Shown here: positions 17,146-25,334 of the stretch, piece after piece
Numbering within the stretch: position 1 is the stretch's first letter
How the letters are laid out: each line of letters begins with the position of its first letter
From: VXRD01 sp965232265
Lineage (GTDB): Bacteria > Latescibacterota > UBA2968
Direction: 5' to 3'
DNA length: 64,000 nt
Assembly (NCBI GenBank): GCA_965232265.1
Contig: CBDDPH010000002.1
Coordinates: 3,038,001 to 3,102,000, forward strand
Program-made: the position numbers and the translations under genes
Notes under the pieces: generated by a model
The model's input: only the letters and a program-made list of their open reading frames with translations
Told to the model about the DNA's origin: nothing
Databases searched by the model: none

Positions 17146-18939
17146 CTACCGTTTAAACCGATTGTCGATTTCATCCAGCCCGATCTTCACAAGCGTTGGC
17201 CTGCCATAAGGGCTGACGAAAGGCTCTCGCGTAGCGAACAACTGATCGATAAGCGCACGCATTTCTTCTGTCGATAATTCCTCACCCGTGCGAATCGACG
17301 TGTGCCAGGCATAAACCGATGCGAGCCGGTGTTCCTCGGGCGCGATCTGCCGCGCTTGCCCGGAAGGTGAAACAGAAGTCGCTTGCTCGGATTCGGTCAT
17401 ATCGCGAATTATATCTCTCAAAAGTTGCCCGTCTTGCCACATTCTCAGCCCCATGGGAATGGCATCGACAACAACCGTATGCCCCCCAAAATCGCGAATG
17501 CCAAATCCCATTTTTTCCAACAGGGGCATGGCCTCGCGCACAATAAGAATTTCTTTGACACCAAAATCGAGCGTCAGTGGAAACAACAGTCGCTGACTCG
17601 TCGCGGGCCGGGTATGCATATTGTCAATGGCGCGTTCGTACAAAATCCTCTGATGAGCAATCTGCTGGTCTATCGCAATCAAACCATTTTTAATATGCGC
17701 CAAAATGTACTTGCTGTGCAATTGCCATACGGAAACCCGGGCAAAATCCTCTTCATCGAGATCATCCGTATTAACCCCGGTTCCCCGCTTTGCCTTGCCC
17801 GACGACATTCTCTCCGTTAGCGGCAGTGCCATCTGGGGTTGTCCGCCAACTTTGGGTTGCCCGGGCTGATAGGTGATCTCAGGAGATTCTGCGATGCTCA
17901 CAGGCGTATCTGCTACGGGCATAATAGCATCGTCCATTTCCGGTATCAGGTCTGCGCCGCGCAGCGATTGCTGAACAGCCTGCGTGATCAGGCCGTAAAT
18001 TGTCCGCTCATCGGCAAAGCGAACCTCGCGCTTTGATGGATGGACATTGACATCCACACGCGCCGGATCAATGTTCAGACAGAGGCAATACGAGGGCGCA
18101 AGCCCCTTGGGCAAAAGCCCGCCGTATCCTTCGTAAACTGCGAAAGCGATGGCTTTGTGCTGCACCCATCGGTTATTGACAATCAAAACCTGTTGAGCAC
18201 CGGATTTTCGCGCAGATTCGGGCTTGCCCACGAAGCCTCGAACCTCAATTCCACTCGCCTTGCTCTCAACACCGATGGCATCTGCGCCATATCGCACGCC
18301 AAATATCTGCTCTGCTCGCCGATCAAAGCGCGATCTCCCCAGTTTTAGCACCTGGCGCCCATTGTGCTTGAGGTCAAATCCGATCTGGGGATATGCCATG
18401 GCCATAGCCGTCACCGCATTCACAATATGCCGAAATTCCGTATCGACACTTTTGAGAAATTTTCGCCTGGCGGGCACATTAAAAAATAGGCCGTGCAATG
18501 TAACAGCCGTACCCTGCCCGCGGCCAATCGCGGATACATCCTGCACGCGCCCGCCCACCACGGAGATTCGCGTTCCTTCAACCGCATCTGTCAGGCGAGT
18601 TTCAAGGGTCATGCGCGAAACAGCGGCAATACTGGGCAATGCCTCGCCCCTGAATCCATGTGTGAGCAACCCCTTTAGATCGTTCAGACTCTGGATCTTA
18701 CTCGTCGCGTGTCGTTCAAGTGCCAAAAGCGCGTCATCGCGCGACATCCCGAATCCATTATCACTGACCCGCAGGTTCTCTTTGCCGCCAGCAGCAACTT
18801 CAACGACAATGCGGTCCGATCCCGCATCCACTGAGTTCTCAATCAGTTCTTTTGCGACAGATGCAGGCCGCTCAACCACTTCCCCAGCAGCGATGCGGTT
18901 GGCAATCTCGTCCGGGAGTATGCGAATTTTATTGGGCAT
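17146..18939 (-). CDS. mutL: DNA mismatch repair protein MutL, with altered endonuclease motifs
   Basis: The start is placed at the ATG encoding MPNKIRILP (18939), 39 codons inside the open frame, where MutL proteins begin; this gives 597 residues. The GHKL ATPase domain carries ELIENSVDAG, DNGFGM and THGFRGEALPSI. The C-terminal dimerisation domain keeps its outline. The metal-binding endonuclease motifs are changed: DQHAxxExxxxE is DQQIAHQRILYE, ACxS is AWHTS and CPHGRP is SPYGRP. The protein should still be an ATP-dependent matchmaker but probably lacks the latent nickase of most bacterial MutLs outside the MutH group. It is followed by miaA. Confidence 0.95.
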   Translation of the reverse strand: MPNKIRILPDEIANRIAAGEVVERPASVAKELIENSVDAGSDRIVVEVAAGGKENLRVSDNGFGMSRDDALLALERHATSKIQSLNDLKGLLTHGFRGEALPSIAAVSRMTLETRLTDAVEGTRISVVGGRVQDVSAIGRGQGTAVTLHGLFFNVPARRKFLKSVDTEFRHIVNAVTAMAMAYPQIGFDLKHNGRQVLKLGRSRFDRRAEQIFGVRYGADAIGVESKASGIEVRGFVGKPESARKSGAQQVLIVNNRWVQHKAIAFAVYEGYGGLLPKGLAPSYCLCLNIDPARVDVNVHPSKREVRFADERTIYGLITQAVQQSLRGADLIPEMDDAIMPVADTPVSIAESPEITYQPGQPKVGGQPQMALPLTERMSSGKAKRGTGVNTDDLDEEDFARVSVWQLHSKYILAHIKNGLIAIDQQIAHQRILYERAIDNMHTRPATSQRLLFPLTLDFGVKEILIVREAMPLLEKMGFGIRDFGGHTVVVDAIPMGLRMWQDGQLLRDIIRDMTESEQATSVSPSGQARQIAPEEHRLASVYAWHTSIRTGEELSTEEMRALIDQLFATREPFVSPYGRPTLVKIGLDEIDNRFKR

Positions 18940-18968
18940 ATTGAGGATAGATACAAAAAAAAGAAAAC

Positions 18969-19077
18969 AAAAAACGCCTAACCCGCCGGGTGCCGAAATG
19001 GTTGTCGAAGTCCCGGTGTTAAAACAGCGGAAAACTTCCTGCGGGGCTACCCTCATGCAGATTCAAGGCGTTTTTTT
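18969..19077. ncRNA. Candidate structured RNA of unknown class, or a complex bidirectional terminator
   Basis: An 11-bp perfect closing stem (AAAAAACGCCT, 18969-18979, with AGGCGTTTTTT, 19066-19076) encloses about 86 nt rich in smaller stems, such as ACCC/GGGT and CTGC/GCAG. Because the closing stem ends in A/T runs, either strand would finish with a GGCG plus T-run terminator. It lies in the divergent mutL-hpt gap. The interior did not look like SRP RNA, 6S RNA or a riboswitch I could recognise. Strand and function are unassigned. Confidence 0.4.
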
Positions 19078-19238
19078 GTGAAGCACCAGCTTCGATGCAA
19101 ATATAGCATTTTTACAAATCTGAATCAAGGGATTCTTCTCAAATACCACTTGATGGAATGGGTTAGCCCCAATGGGGTTTGACTAAAAAAATAAATTCTT
19201 TAAGTTATACCCTCTTCCATCGCAAGGAGGTTTTTCCA

Positions 19239-19772
19239 GTGCAAGATTTTGTCCTTCATCCCGATTCCATATTAATTGATGAGAAAACCATCCAGAACCG
19301 CGTTCGCGAACTCGGCGCCGAAATCTCCGCACAGTACCCGGACGGTGTCGTTCTCGTGGGCATTCTAACGGGTGCCCTCTACTTTTTGGTCGATCTTTCG
19401 CGCACGATAAGCTGTCCCATTGAAATTGATCTCATTGCGATTTCGAGTTATGTCGGTACAAGTAGCTCGGGCACAGTGACATTCACCAAAGACCTCAGCC
19501 GTGAAATTGCCGACCGTCACGTACTCATCGTCGAAGATATCGTGGATACCGGACGCACAATCTCTGCACTGCTCACATTATTAAAGGACAGAAACCCGCG
19601 CAGTCTCGGTATCTGCACCCTCTTGGACAAACCCGACCGCAGACTCGTCCCCGTTCCCATTCATCACTGCGGTTTCACCATTCCGGACCAATTTGTCGTA
19701 GGCTATGGCCTCGACTACAATCAAGCCTACCGCAACCTTCCCTACATCGCTGTGCTGAATGAACCCAGGTGA
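19239..19772 (+). CDS. hpt: Hypoxanthine phosphoribosyltransferase
   Basis: The start is the GTG at 19239, because AAGGAGG stands 8 bp before it and the protein then begins at the usual family position; an ATG 60 bp upstream lacks such a site. The 177-residue product has the type I PRT motif VLIVEDIVDTGRT (the PRPP loop), GILTGALYFLVDL and a C-terminal DQFVVGYGLDYNQAYRNLP that closes over the purine. It converts hypoxanthine or guanine and PRPP to IMP or GMP. It is divergent from mutL. Confidence 0.96.
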   Translation: MQDFVLHPDSILIDEKTIQNRVRELGAEISAQYPDGVVLVGILTGALYFLVDLSRTISCPIEIDLIAISSYVGTSSSGTVTFTKDLSREIADRHVLIVEDIVDTGRTISALLTLLKDRNPRSLGICTLLDKPDRRLVPVPIHHCGFTIPDQFVVGYGLDYNQAYRNLPYIAVLNEPR

Positions 19773-19826
19773 GAAGTTAGAAGTTAGAAGTTAGAAGTTA
19801 GAAGTTAGAAGTTAGAAGTTAGAAGT
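19773..19826. repeat. 7-bp tandem repeat, 7.7 copies
   Basis: Seven perfect copies of GAAGTTA plus a partial copy begin immediately after the hpt TGA. The unit equals the unrelated-looking phrase seen in other intergenic simple repeats. Perfect short units like this can change length by replication slippage. Confidence 0.95.
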
Positions 19827-19879
19827 CCACCCAACCCAGCCCCAAGACGGGTGCTTTTTCACACTTCACACTTCCTCCT

Positions 19880-20560
19880 TCACACTTCAAACAGCAATGC
19901 ACACACGCGCTGGAACAACACATTGATCATATCTTCTGTCAGGACGCCTGTATTCATATTGTAGCGGCTGAAATGATAGGTCGCCATGAGAATTTTATCG
20001 TCCAACCGGTACTCGCCACCGTGCTGAAACGGATAGGCGTTTAGTCGCGTCACACGCCCTGCTGACCTCTCCAGCCTTATATAACTGTCAAACGCATCTC
20101 TGCCCATCGCCAAAACGATTTTTACGCGACGCAAGAACGCTATCTCCTGTGCCAGCCAGTCGAGACACATGCGCTTCTCTTCGGATCTGGGGCGATTCTG
20201 AGGCGGAACACATTTGACGGCATTCGTGATATACACATTGTCCAGGCGCATGCCGTCATGGAGGTCAACTGCTGTTTCCCGGTTGGCAAAACCGTGCCGA
20301 AAAAGCGCGCGGTACAGCACATCTCCAGCGCCATCGCCTGTAAATGGCCTGCCCGTGCGATTGGCTCCGTGTGCGCCGGGCGCCAGACCAATAATGAGCA
20401 GTTGTGCGTTGACATCTCCAAATCCCGGAACGGGTTTTGCCCAGTAATCGCAATCGCCAATTTTGCGATTTTCCGCCAGCTCAAAGGTGCGGCAGTAATC
20501 GACCAAGCGTTTGCACAGGGTACATTCTGCAATCTCTTTTTCGAGAACGCGCGTCTGCAT
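19880..20560 (-). CDS. Uracil-DNA glycosylase, family 5 (UdgB-like)
   Basis: The start is ATG 20560, with GGTGA 6 bp upstream; an in-frame TTG 18 bp earlier is weaker. The 226-residue protein has four Cys placed for the 4Fe-4S cluster (CTLC near the N terminus, then NAVKCVPPQ and KRMCLDW). Motif A is GLAPGAHGANRTGRPFTGD, the long form typical of family 5 rather than family 4. The C-terminal ATYHFSRYN holds the family His. It should remove uracil and possibly other deaminated bases from DNA. It converges on hpt. Confidence 0.9.
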   Translation of the reverse strand: MQTRVLEKEIAECTLCKRLVDYCRTFELAENRKIGDCDYWAKPVPGFGDVNAQLLIIGLAPGAHGANRTGRPFTGDGAGDVLYRALFRHGFANRETAVDLHDGMRLDNVYITNAVKCVPPQNRPRSEEKRMCLDWLAQEIAFLRRVKIVLAMGRDAFDSYIRLERSAGRVTRLNAYPFQHGGEYRLDDKILMATYHFSRYNMNTGVLTEDMINVLFQRVCALLFEV

Positions 20561-20581
20561 AGGATTCACCAAATTCAAAAG

Positions 20582-20631
20582 TATCCGCAGATGGACACAG
20601 ATGAAAACGTAGGAGCGAAAAATCTTTCGCC
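20582..20631 (+). repeat. Dispersed intergenic element, copy 2
   Basis: TATCCGCAGATGGACACAG is followed by ACGTAGGAGCGAAAAATC and TTTCGCC, the same layout as copy 1. This copy lies upstream of the glycosylase start rather than after a stop codon, an exception to the usual position. Confidence 0.75.
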
Positions 20632-20635
20632 AAAG

Positions 20636-20662
20636 AAAAAAGGCGACCCTTGACGGATCGCC
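20636..20662 (-). terminator. Intrinsic terminator of the glutaredoxin-like gene
   Basis: On the - strand an 8-bp stem with one G-U pair (GGCGATCC with GGGTCGCC) and the loop GTCAA are followed by six T. It lies 28 bp after the glutaredoxin-like stop. Confidence 0.88.
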
Positions 20663-20689
20663 TCACGATCAAAAACCACCACCTTGTTT

Positions 20690-21055
20690 TTATCGACCAA
20701 AGAACGGATTGGCAATGGTCGGTTGCTGTGCTGCGCGTGCCATTGCTTCGTGCTCTTCATCCGTACAGGAACGATCCGTTGGAACCGAGGGATCTGGGCC
20801 TCCGGGCTGGTATCCATTTTCGATCAACCAACCTTCCAACTCATCACCGCTGATATCGGCCAGCATCTTATCCCCAATCTGCACACAGGGCTGCAAAGGC
20901 TGTCCACTCTTCATAACCATCTCGCGATAGTTATCGGGATTGTTAATGATATCGCGGTCTTCGTACTCCAGCCCATATTTTGCCAGAACAGCACGCACAC
21001 CACCGCTCCAACCGCAAACTGGCTTCAAATAGGCGATGACTTTGGGATTAGCCAT
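20690..21055 (-). CDS. Glutaredoxin-like protein with a CxxS site
   Basis: A 121-residue protein with a thioredoxin-fold glutaredoxin core (residues 1-85). The active site is Cys14-Gly-Trp-Ser17, a monothiol-type arrangement, followed by GVRAVLAKYGLEYEDRDI. QPCVQIGD provides the cis-Pro-like segment. A C-terminal extension of about 35 residues (PGGPDPSVPTDRSC...) is not part of the fold. A GGAGG site precedes the ATG. Monothiol glutaredoxins act in Fe-S cluster handling or glutathione exchange; a specific role here is not shown. Confidence 0.88.
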   Translation of the reverse strand: MANPKVIAYLKPVCGWSGGVRAVLAKYGLEYEDRDIINNPDNYREMVMKSGQPLQPCVQIGDKMLADISGDELEGWLIENGYQPGGPDPSVPTDRSCTDEEHEAMARAAQQPTIANPFFGR

Positions 21056-21167
21056 TGAAAAACCTCCGAAAAAATGAACGCTATGATATGATTGTCTCTA
21101 ATGTAAACAAAAACGCATATATGGCAAGGATTCTTATTGTCTATTTACTTTTGGGAAACACACGACA

Positions 21168-22123
21168 TCAATCAAAAGCCACACTTGGAACTCGCCCCTT
21201 ATCTAATTTGCGGCTCTTTCCCCATTTAATCGTCCCGGTTGTTTTGTCTAAAATGCCGACATGATACCACAACTCTGTTCCATCGTAAGACTGGTGCATC
21301 TCCACGACAATATTGTTTTTAATCGCTACGGAGGGCACTTTGCCCTTGCCGTAATTCACGCTTGCGCCCCACACAATCGTCCGCGTTTTTTTTTTACTGT
21401 TCCCACGCGATACCACAATTGCAAGTCATCATGGCCTTGATGAACTTCCACAACGGTATCGCCGTTGAGGTCGCACATGGGCAATCGTCCAATGTCGTAT
21501 TTGTGGCTTTTCCCCCAATCAATCGTCCTCGTCGTCGGATCTACAATACCAACATGGTACCACAAATTTGCACCTTCATGGGATTGATGCACTTCGACGA
21601 TGGTATTCAATTCTCCTTTGGAAAATCCAATACTCGGGAATTTCCCCCGATCAAATTTTTTGCTTGTCCCCCAGTTGATCACCCGGGTTGAACGATCTAA
21701 AATGCCGACCTGATACCACAACTCTGTTCCATCGTGAGACTGGTGCATCTCAACAACGATATTGCTCTGCAGGGCAACAACGGGGCTTCGGCCTCTATCT
21801 TCGTAACTCACGCGCCTTCCCCAGTTAATCGTCCGCGTTTTTTTGTCTATTGTTCCCACGCGATACCACAGGGTCATATCGCCACGCCCTTCGTGAACTT
21901 CCACAACGGTATCGCCGTTGAGGTCGCACATGGGCAATCGTCCATTGTCGTATTTGTGGCTTTCCCCCCAATCAATCGCTGTTGGATTGACAATGCCAAC
22001 GCGATACCACAACTCCGTTCCACTATGAGATTGGTGGACTTCGACGACGAGATTACCCGTAGATTCATTGGCTACTATGAGAGATGTAAGAAAAAAAATA
22101 ACAAAAACAGCAGAAAATTTCAA
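21168..22123 (-). pseudogene. Secreted protein of six VVEVHQS-type repeats, frameshifted at a poly-A tract
   Basis: The start is placed at TTG 22123, with AAGGAGGTG just upstream and a good signal peptide after it (MKFSAVFVIFFLTSL). Six repeats of about 50 residues follow, with the pattern VVEVHQSxxGTxLWYxVG, then IxWGxSxKYDxGRxP. Repeats 4-6 copy repeats 1-3 in order. Between repeats 5 and 6 the frame breaks at a run of ten A (21386-21395); eleven A would join both halves. The repeats recall secreted lectin-like or propeller proteins; the function is unknown. It could be phase-variable, slippage-dependent, a pseudogene or an assembly error. After the sixth repeat it stops abruptly (SVAFD). 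Confidence 0.75.
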
Positions 22124-22193
22124 AAAACACACCTCCTTTTTCACGCTCAAAACAGCCTCAGTGTACCCACCGATCACATCCCATAACGACAAT

Positions 22194-22215
22194 GGGCGTG
22201 CCAGATGACACGCCC
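22194..22215. other. Short GC-rich hairpin
   Basis: A perfect 7-bp stem (GGGCGTG with CACGCCC) and an 8-nt loop lie about 70 bp upstream of the repeat-protein start. There is no T-run on either side, so a terminator is not supported. It could be a leader structure. Confidence 0.4.
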
Positions 22216-22227
22216 GAGGATAAACGC

Positions 22228-22279
22228 AAAAGTATAACTGTGGTCAGTTTCTATATACCCTATTGACCAGCATACTTTT
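22228..22279. terminator. Two-part hairpin, possible terminator after the 32-codon gene
   Basis: An outer 8-bp stem (AAAAGTAT with ATACTTTT) and an inner 6-bp stem (TGGTCA with TGACCA) are separated by short internal loops. It begins at the stop codon of the small arginine-rich gene and ends with four T on the - strand, a weak tail. Confidence 0.45.
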
Positions 22280-22376
22280 ATTTTTCTGTTTTCGCTTCTC
22301 GTCGGCGCGCTTTAAGGCGTTTTCTCCGTCTCTGTCGCCTTCGGCGAAGCTCTCTTCTACGTTCACTACCCGCCAT
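22278..22376 (-). CDS. Arginine-rich microprotein, 32 residues
   Basis: A 33-codon frame starts at ATG 22376, with AGGATGG about 6 bp upstream, and encodes a peptide with about half Arg/Lys residues (core RRRRQRRRKRLKARRR). It lies 16 bp after the stop of the small barrel-protein gene, on the same strand, and is followed by a hairpin. The composition suggests binding to RNA or a ribosome, or to acidic surfaces. No family is recognised. A frame of this length could occur by chance, but the ribosome binding site and position support it. Confidence 0.5.
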   Translation of the reverse strand: MAGSERRRELRRRRQRRRKRLKARRREAKTEK

Positions 22377-22392
22377 AAATCCATCCTATTCG

Positions 22393-22974
22393 CTATAAAC
22401 CAAAGTGAAAACCAATTGTGAATTGCAACGCGCTATCTTTTTCATCATCGGCAATGATGAGTTTCATTTCGCCAAACCAACCCAACATGGGTCCCAATTT
22501 GCGCTGATACCCCAATGGCACATTTAGGCTGATTTTGGTATCGTCTTGAGGGCGATCTACAGACGGCTCTACCATATCCGACTCAGCGGCACCCAATGGG
22601 ATTTTGTGGCGAAAGAAGTGGGTTCCAAAACCCCCACCGAAATATGCCTGTCCAACCGGCGTTTGATGAAAAAAGTAAACCACATCCAGATTGACGGCAT
22701 ACACGCGCAAATTTTCCTGCACCGCGATATCCATACCCGGCAGCAGATGCAATTTGGGCAACATAACAGACCCCAGATCGAGATTGCCTCCGAGCATCCA
22801 TCGGTGAGAGTCAAACTGTCCCCCCATGCCATAAAAGGTGTCAAACTGCTGTTCGCGCGTCAGACTCACGCCCGCTTTGACCCGCACCCCCAGGGCATCA
22901 GATACCTGAGGAATGCACAGCACCATCAGGGCTGATAGCCCCCAAGCAGCAAATATTGAAATTACTCGACTCAT
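22393..22974 (-). CDS. Small secreted beta-barrel-like protein
   Basis: The start is ATG 22974, with AAAGGGGG upstream, giving 193 residues. A signal peptide (residues 1-26, ending near SDA) is followed by alternating hydrophobic strands, each ending in aromatic residues (YFFHQTPVGQAYFGGG, IGFHFGL at the C terminus). This is the look of an eight-stranded outer-membrane barrel of the OmpW/OmpA-domain size; the assignment is inference. It begins 50 bp after the molybdo-hydroxylase large-subunit stop and may belong to that operon, with the microprotein gene next. Confidence 0.7.
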   Translation of the reverse strand: MSRVISIFAAWGLSALMVLCIPQVSDALGVRVKAGVSLTREQQFDTFYGMGGQFDSHRWMLGGNLDLGSVMLPKLHLLPGMDIAVQENLRVYAVNLDVVYFFHQTPVGQAYFGGGFGTHFFRHKIPLGAAESDMVEPSVDRPQDDTKISLNVPLGYQRKLGPMLGWFGEMKLIIADDEKDSALQFTIGFHFGL

Positions 22975-23024
22975 GTTACCCCCTTTGGATAGGATACATC
23001 GCGGTATATTCAGAAACACACAAA

Positions 23025-25319
23025 TCAGGCTGTCCCATTTCCCCCATTTTTTGCCCACAATGCCTTGAGAACTTCGCCCGGTGACATAGGCAAATTTGTC
23101 ATTCTCACACCCACAGCATCGTAAATCGCATTTGCAACTGCCGCAGCAGGCGGAACAATCGGCACTTCTCCCACCCCTCGTACACCATAAGGATGGCCGG
23201 GATTTGGCACTTCGACGATATGGGTTTCAATCATGGGCAAATCGAGACACGTGGGCATCCGATAATCGAGCAAACTCGCATTGGTCAAAAGGCCATCTCG
23301 ATTATAGGCGTATTCTTCGTTGAGTGCCCAGCCAATGCCCTGTGCTGTGCCTCCTTGCATTTGTCCCTCGACATAACTGGGATAAACGGCTTTGCCAGCA
23401 TCTTGAATCATAGAGACGCGCAAAATCTCCACTTTGCCCGTTTCGGTATCGACCTCAATATCGACAATCATGACCGCAAAAGCTCCGCCCACACCGGACG
23501 GATTTACGGTTGCCCTGCCCATAACGGGGCCTCCGGTTTCGTCAAGCATTCCAGCCAACTCTTTGAACGATAGGGTTTTAGAAGAATCATAAGAAGAAAA
23601 AGTCCCATCGTCAAAAACCACATCATCAGTCGATATTTCCCACAATTTTGCCGCGCGCTCAATCAACTGCTCCTTGATATCCAGGGCGCACTGATAGGCC
23701 GCCCACCCGGTAGCAAATGTCGTGCGACTTCCCCCAGTCACATCTGTTTCGCCAACTGAGTCTGTATCAACCACCTGTGGCTTGACGTCTTCGGCGCCAA
23801 TACCGAGCACTTCGGCCAATTGCATTGCAATAGACGTTCGGGTTCCGCCAATATCCGTAGAACCTTCGACCAGGCTGACCGTACCATCGGAATTGACACT
23901 GGCAGCGGCACTCGATTTCAAACCCACGTTGAACCAGAAACCCGAAGCAATCCCGCGCCCGCGGTTTTTGCCGTTGACTTGCGTCGCGTAGTGGTCTGAA
24001 GCCAGAGCCGTTTTGACGCATTCCTCGTTACCAATTCGCGGATAAACCGGCCCATCTGCGCGTCGCGTGCCTTCTCTGGCAGAGTTCTTGAGCCTAAACT
24101 CGAGCGGATCAACATCCAATTGCTCGCAAATCTCGTCGATAATCGTCTCTGAAGCAAAAGCGGCATTGGTCGCGCCTGGCGCCCGATACGCCATGGTCTG
24201 TGGTTTATTGACCAGCACCTCGTACCCGTCAATCAGCACATTGGGAATATTGTAGGGCGCGAAAATGCACATCGCACCTGGTGCTGCCCAACTACCGGGG
24301 AAACCACCCGACTCATACGCCATATACGCATAAGCAGCGACAATTTTACCGGCTTTGTCAACCCCCATTTTGCACTTGATAAAAGAGCCAGCGGTTGGTC
24401 CAGTAGCCTGCAAAACTTCCGTGCGACTCATGACCATCTTGACGGGGCGTCCCGTCTTTCTCGACAAAACCGCGGCCAGAGGCTCGAGATAAATCCGAAT
24501 TTTGCCCCCAAAGCCACCGCCAATTTCCATGGGAACGACTTTGACTTGCGAAACCGGCACATCCAATATCTGAGCAGTCTGCTCGCGCACTGTAAATGCG
24601 CCCTGCGTGCTGCACCACACCGTGATCTGATCATCTGCACTCCACAAGGCCGTGGCATTTTGCGGCTCAATATATCCCTGGTGAACCGTCGCAGTATCAA
24701 ATTCTCGCTCAATGACGAGTTCCGCTTCTGCAAATCCCTTTTCCACGTCGCCCAATTCGTGGCGAAAATGGGTACACACATTGCTTTTTTGCCCCGTATC
24801 TTCGCCGAGCGACTCAGTGGTCTGGCCTTCTATGAGCAAAGGCGCGTCCTCTTTCATCGCTTCTTGGACAGTCAAAACGGGTTGCAACACCTCGTATTCG
24901 ACATCGATTAAATCGACGGCTTCTTGCGCCGTGTGAATATCTGTCGCCGCAACCGCAGCTACGGCATGCCCGTGGTACAATACCTTGCCATCGGCCAGCA
25001 CATTTGCGCGCAGATGCTGGAGATTGGCAGCACCTTCACCCAGGTCTTCAATTTTGTCTTCTTGCAATGGCAGATCGTCAACCGCGATCACGGCTTTTAC
25101 ACCTGCAAGCGCTTCCGCCTTGCTCGTATCTATCGATTTGATCCGCGCATGCGCGTGTGGGCTGCGCACAACTGCCCCGTGCAACATGCCCGCCATATCG
25201 ATATCTGCACCGTATTTTGCCCGGCCGATGACTTTATCCACGCCATCGTGCCGGATTGGACGGGTGCCAATAACTTTGTAATCCGTAATGCCCAGATAAT
25301 CTTCTGTTTTTGTCGCCAT
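23025..25319 (-). CDS. Xanthine dehydrogenase family protein, molybdenum-binding subunit
   Basis: A 764-residue large subunit of a molybdo-hydroxylase. An N-terminal hammerhead domain (about residues 15-135) is followed by the Moco-binding domains. GGGFGGK (residues 267-273), AYRAPGATNAAF near 378 and RGVGEVPIVPP near 716, with the conserved catalytic Glu, are present. The active-site loop is not the Cys-bearing form of CO dehydrogenase. GGAGGTGAT precedes the start. The small and FAD subunits lie upstream with 15 bp and 4 bp gaps. No signal peptide is present in any subunit, so the enzyme is cytoplasmic. The substrate is unknown; purines, nicotinate-like rings and aldehydes are possible. Confidence 0.93.
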   Translation of the reverse strand: MATKTEDYLGITDYKVIGTRPIRHDGVDKVIGRAKYGADIDMAGMLHGAVVRSPHAHARIKSIDTSKAEALAGVKAVIAVDDLPLQEDKIEDLGEGAANLQHLRANVLADGKVLYHGHAVAAVAATDIHTAQEAVDLIDVEYEVLQPVLTVQEAMKEDAPLLIEGQTTESLGEDTGQKSNVCTHFRHELGDVEKGFAEAELVIEREFDTATVHQGYIEPQNATALWSADDQITVWCSTQGAFTVREQTAQILDVPVSQVKVVPMEIGGGFGGKIRIYLEPLAAVLSRKTGRPVKMVMSRTEVLQATGPTAGSFIKCKMGVDKAGKIVAAYAYMAYESGGFPGSWAAPGAMCIFAPYNIPNVLIDGYEVLVNKPQTMAYRAPGATNAAFASETIIDEICEQLDVDPLEFRLKNSAREGTRRADGPVYPRIGNEECVKTALASDHYATQVNGKNRGRGIASGFWFNVGLKSSAAASVNSDGTVSLVEGSTDIGGTRTSIAMQLAEVLGIGAEDVKPQVVDTDSVGETDVTGGSRTTFATGWAAYQCALDIKEQLIERAAKLWEISTDDVVFDDGTFSSYDSSKTLSFKELAGMLDETGGPVMGRATVNPSGVGGAFAVMIVDIEVDTETGKVEILRVSMIQDAGKAVYPSYVEGQMQGGTAQGIGWALNEEYAYNRDGLLTNASLLDYRMPTCLDLPMIETHIVEVPNPGHPYGVRGVGEVPIVPPAAAVANAIYDAVGVRMTNLPMSPGEVLKALWAKNGGNGTA

Positions 25320-25334
25320 TATGGGATCACCTCC

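Noticed and set aside
18969..19077. Signal recognition particle RNA or 6S RNA
   Set aside because: The conserved SRP apical sequence (GGAA loop with flanking AGGAAGCAG-type bases) is absent and the element is shorter than 6S RNA without its open central bubble.
19773..19826. CRISPR-like array
   Set aside because: The units are 7 bp with no spacers, and no cas gene is in the window.
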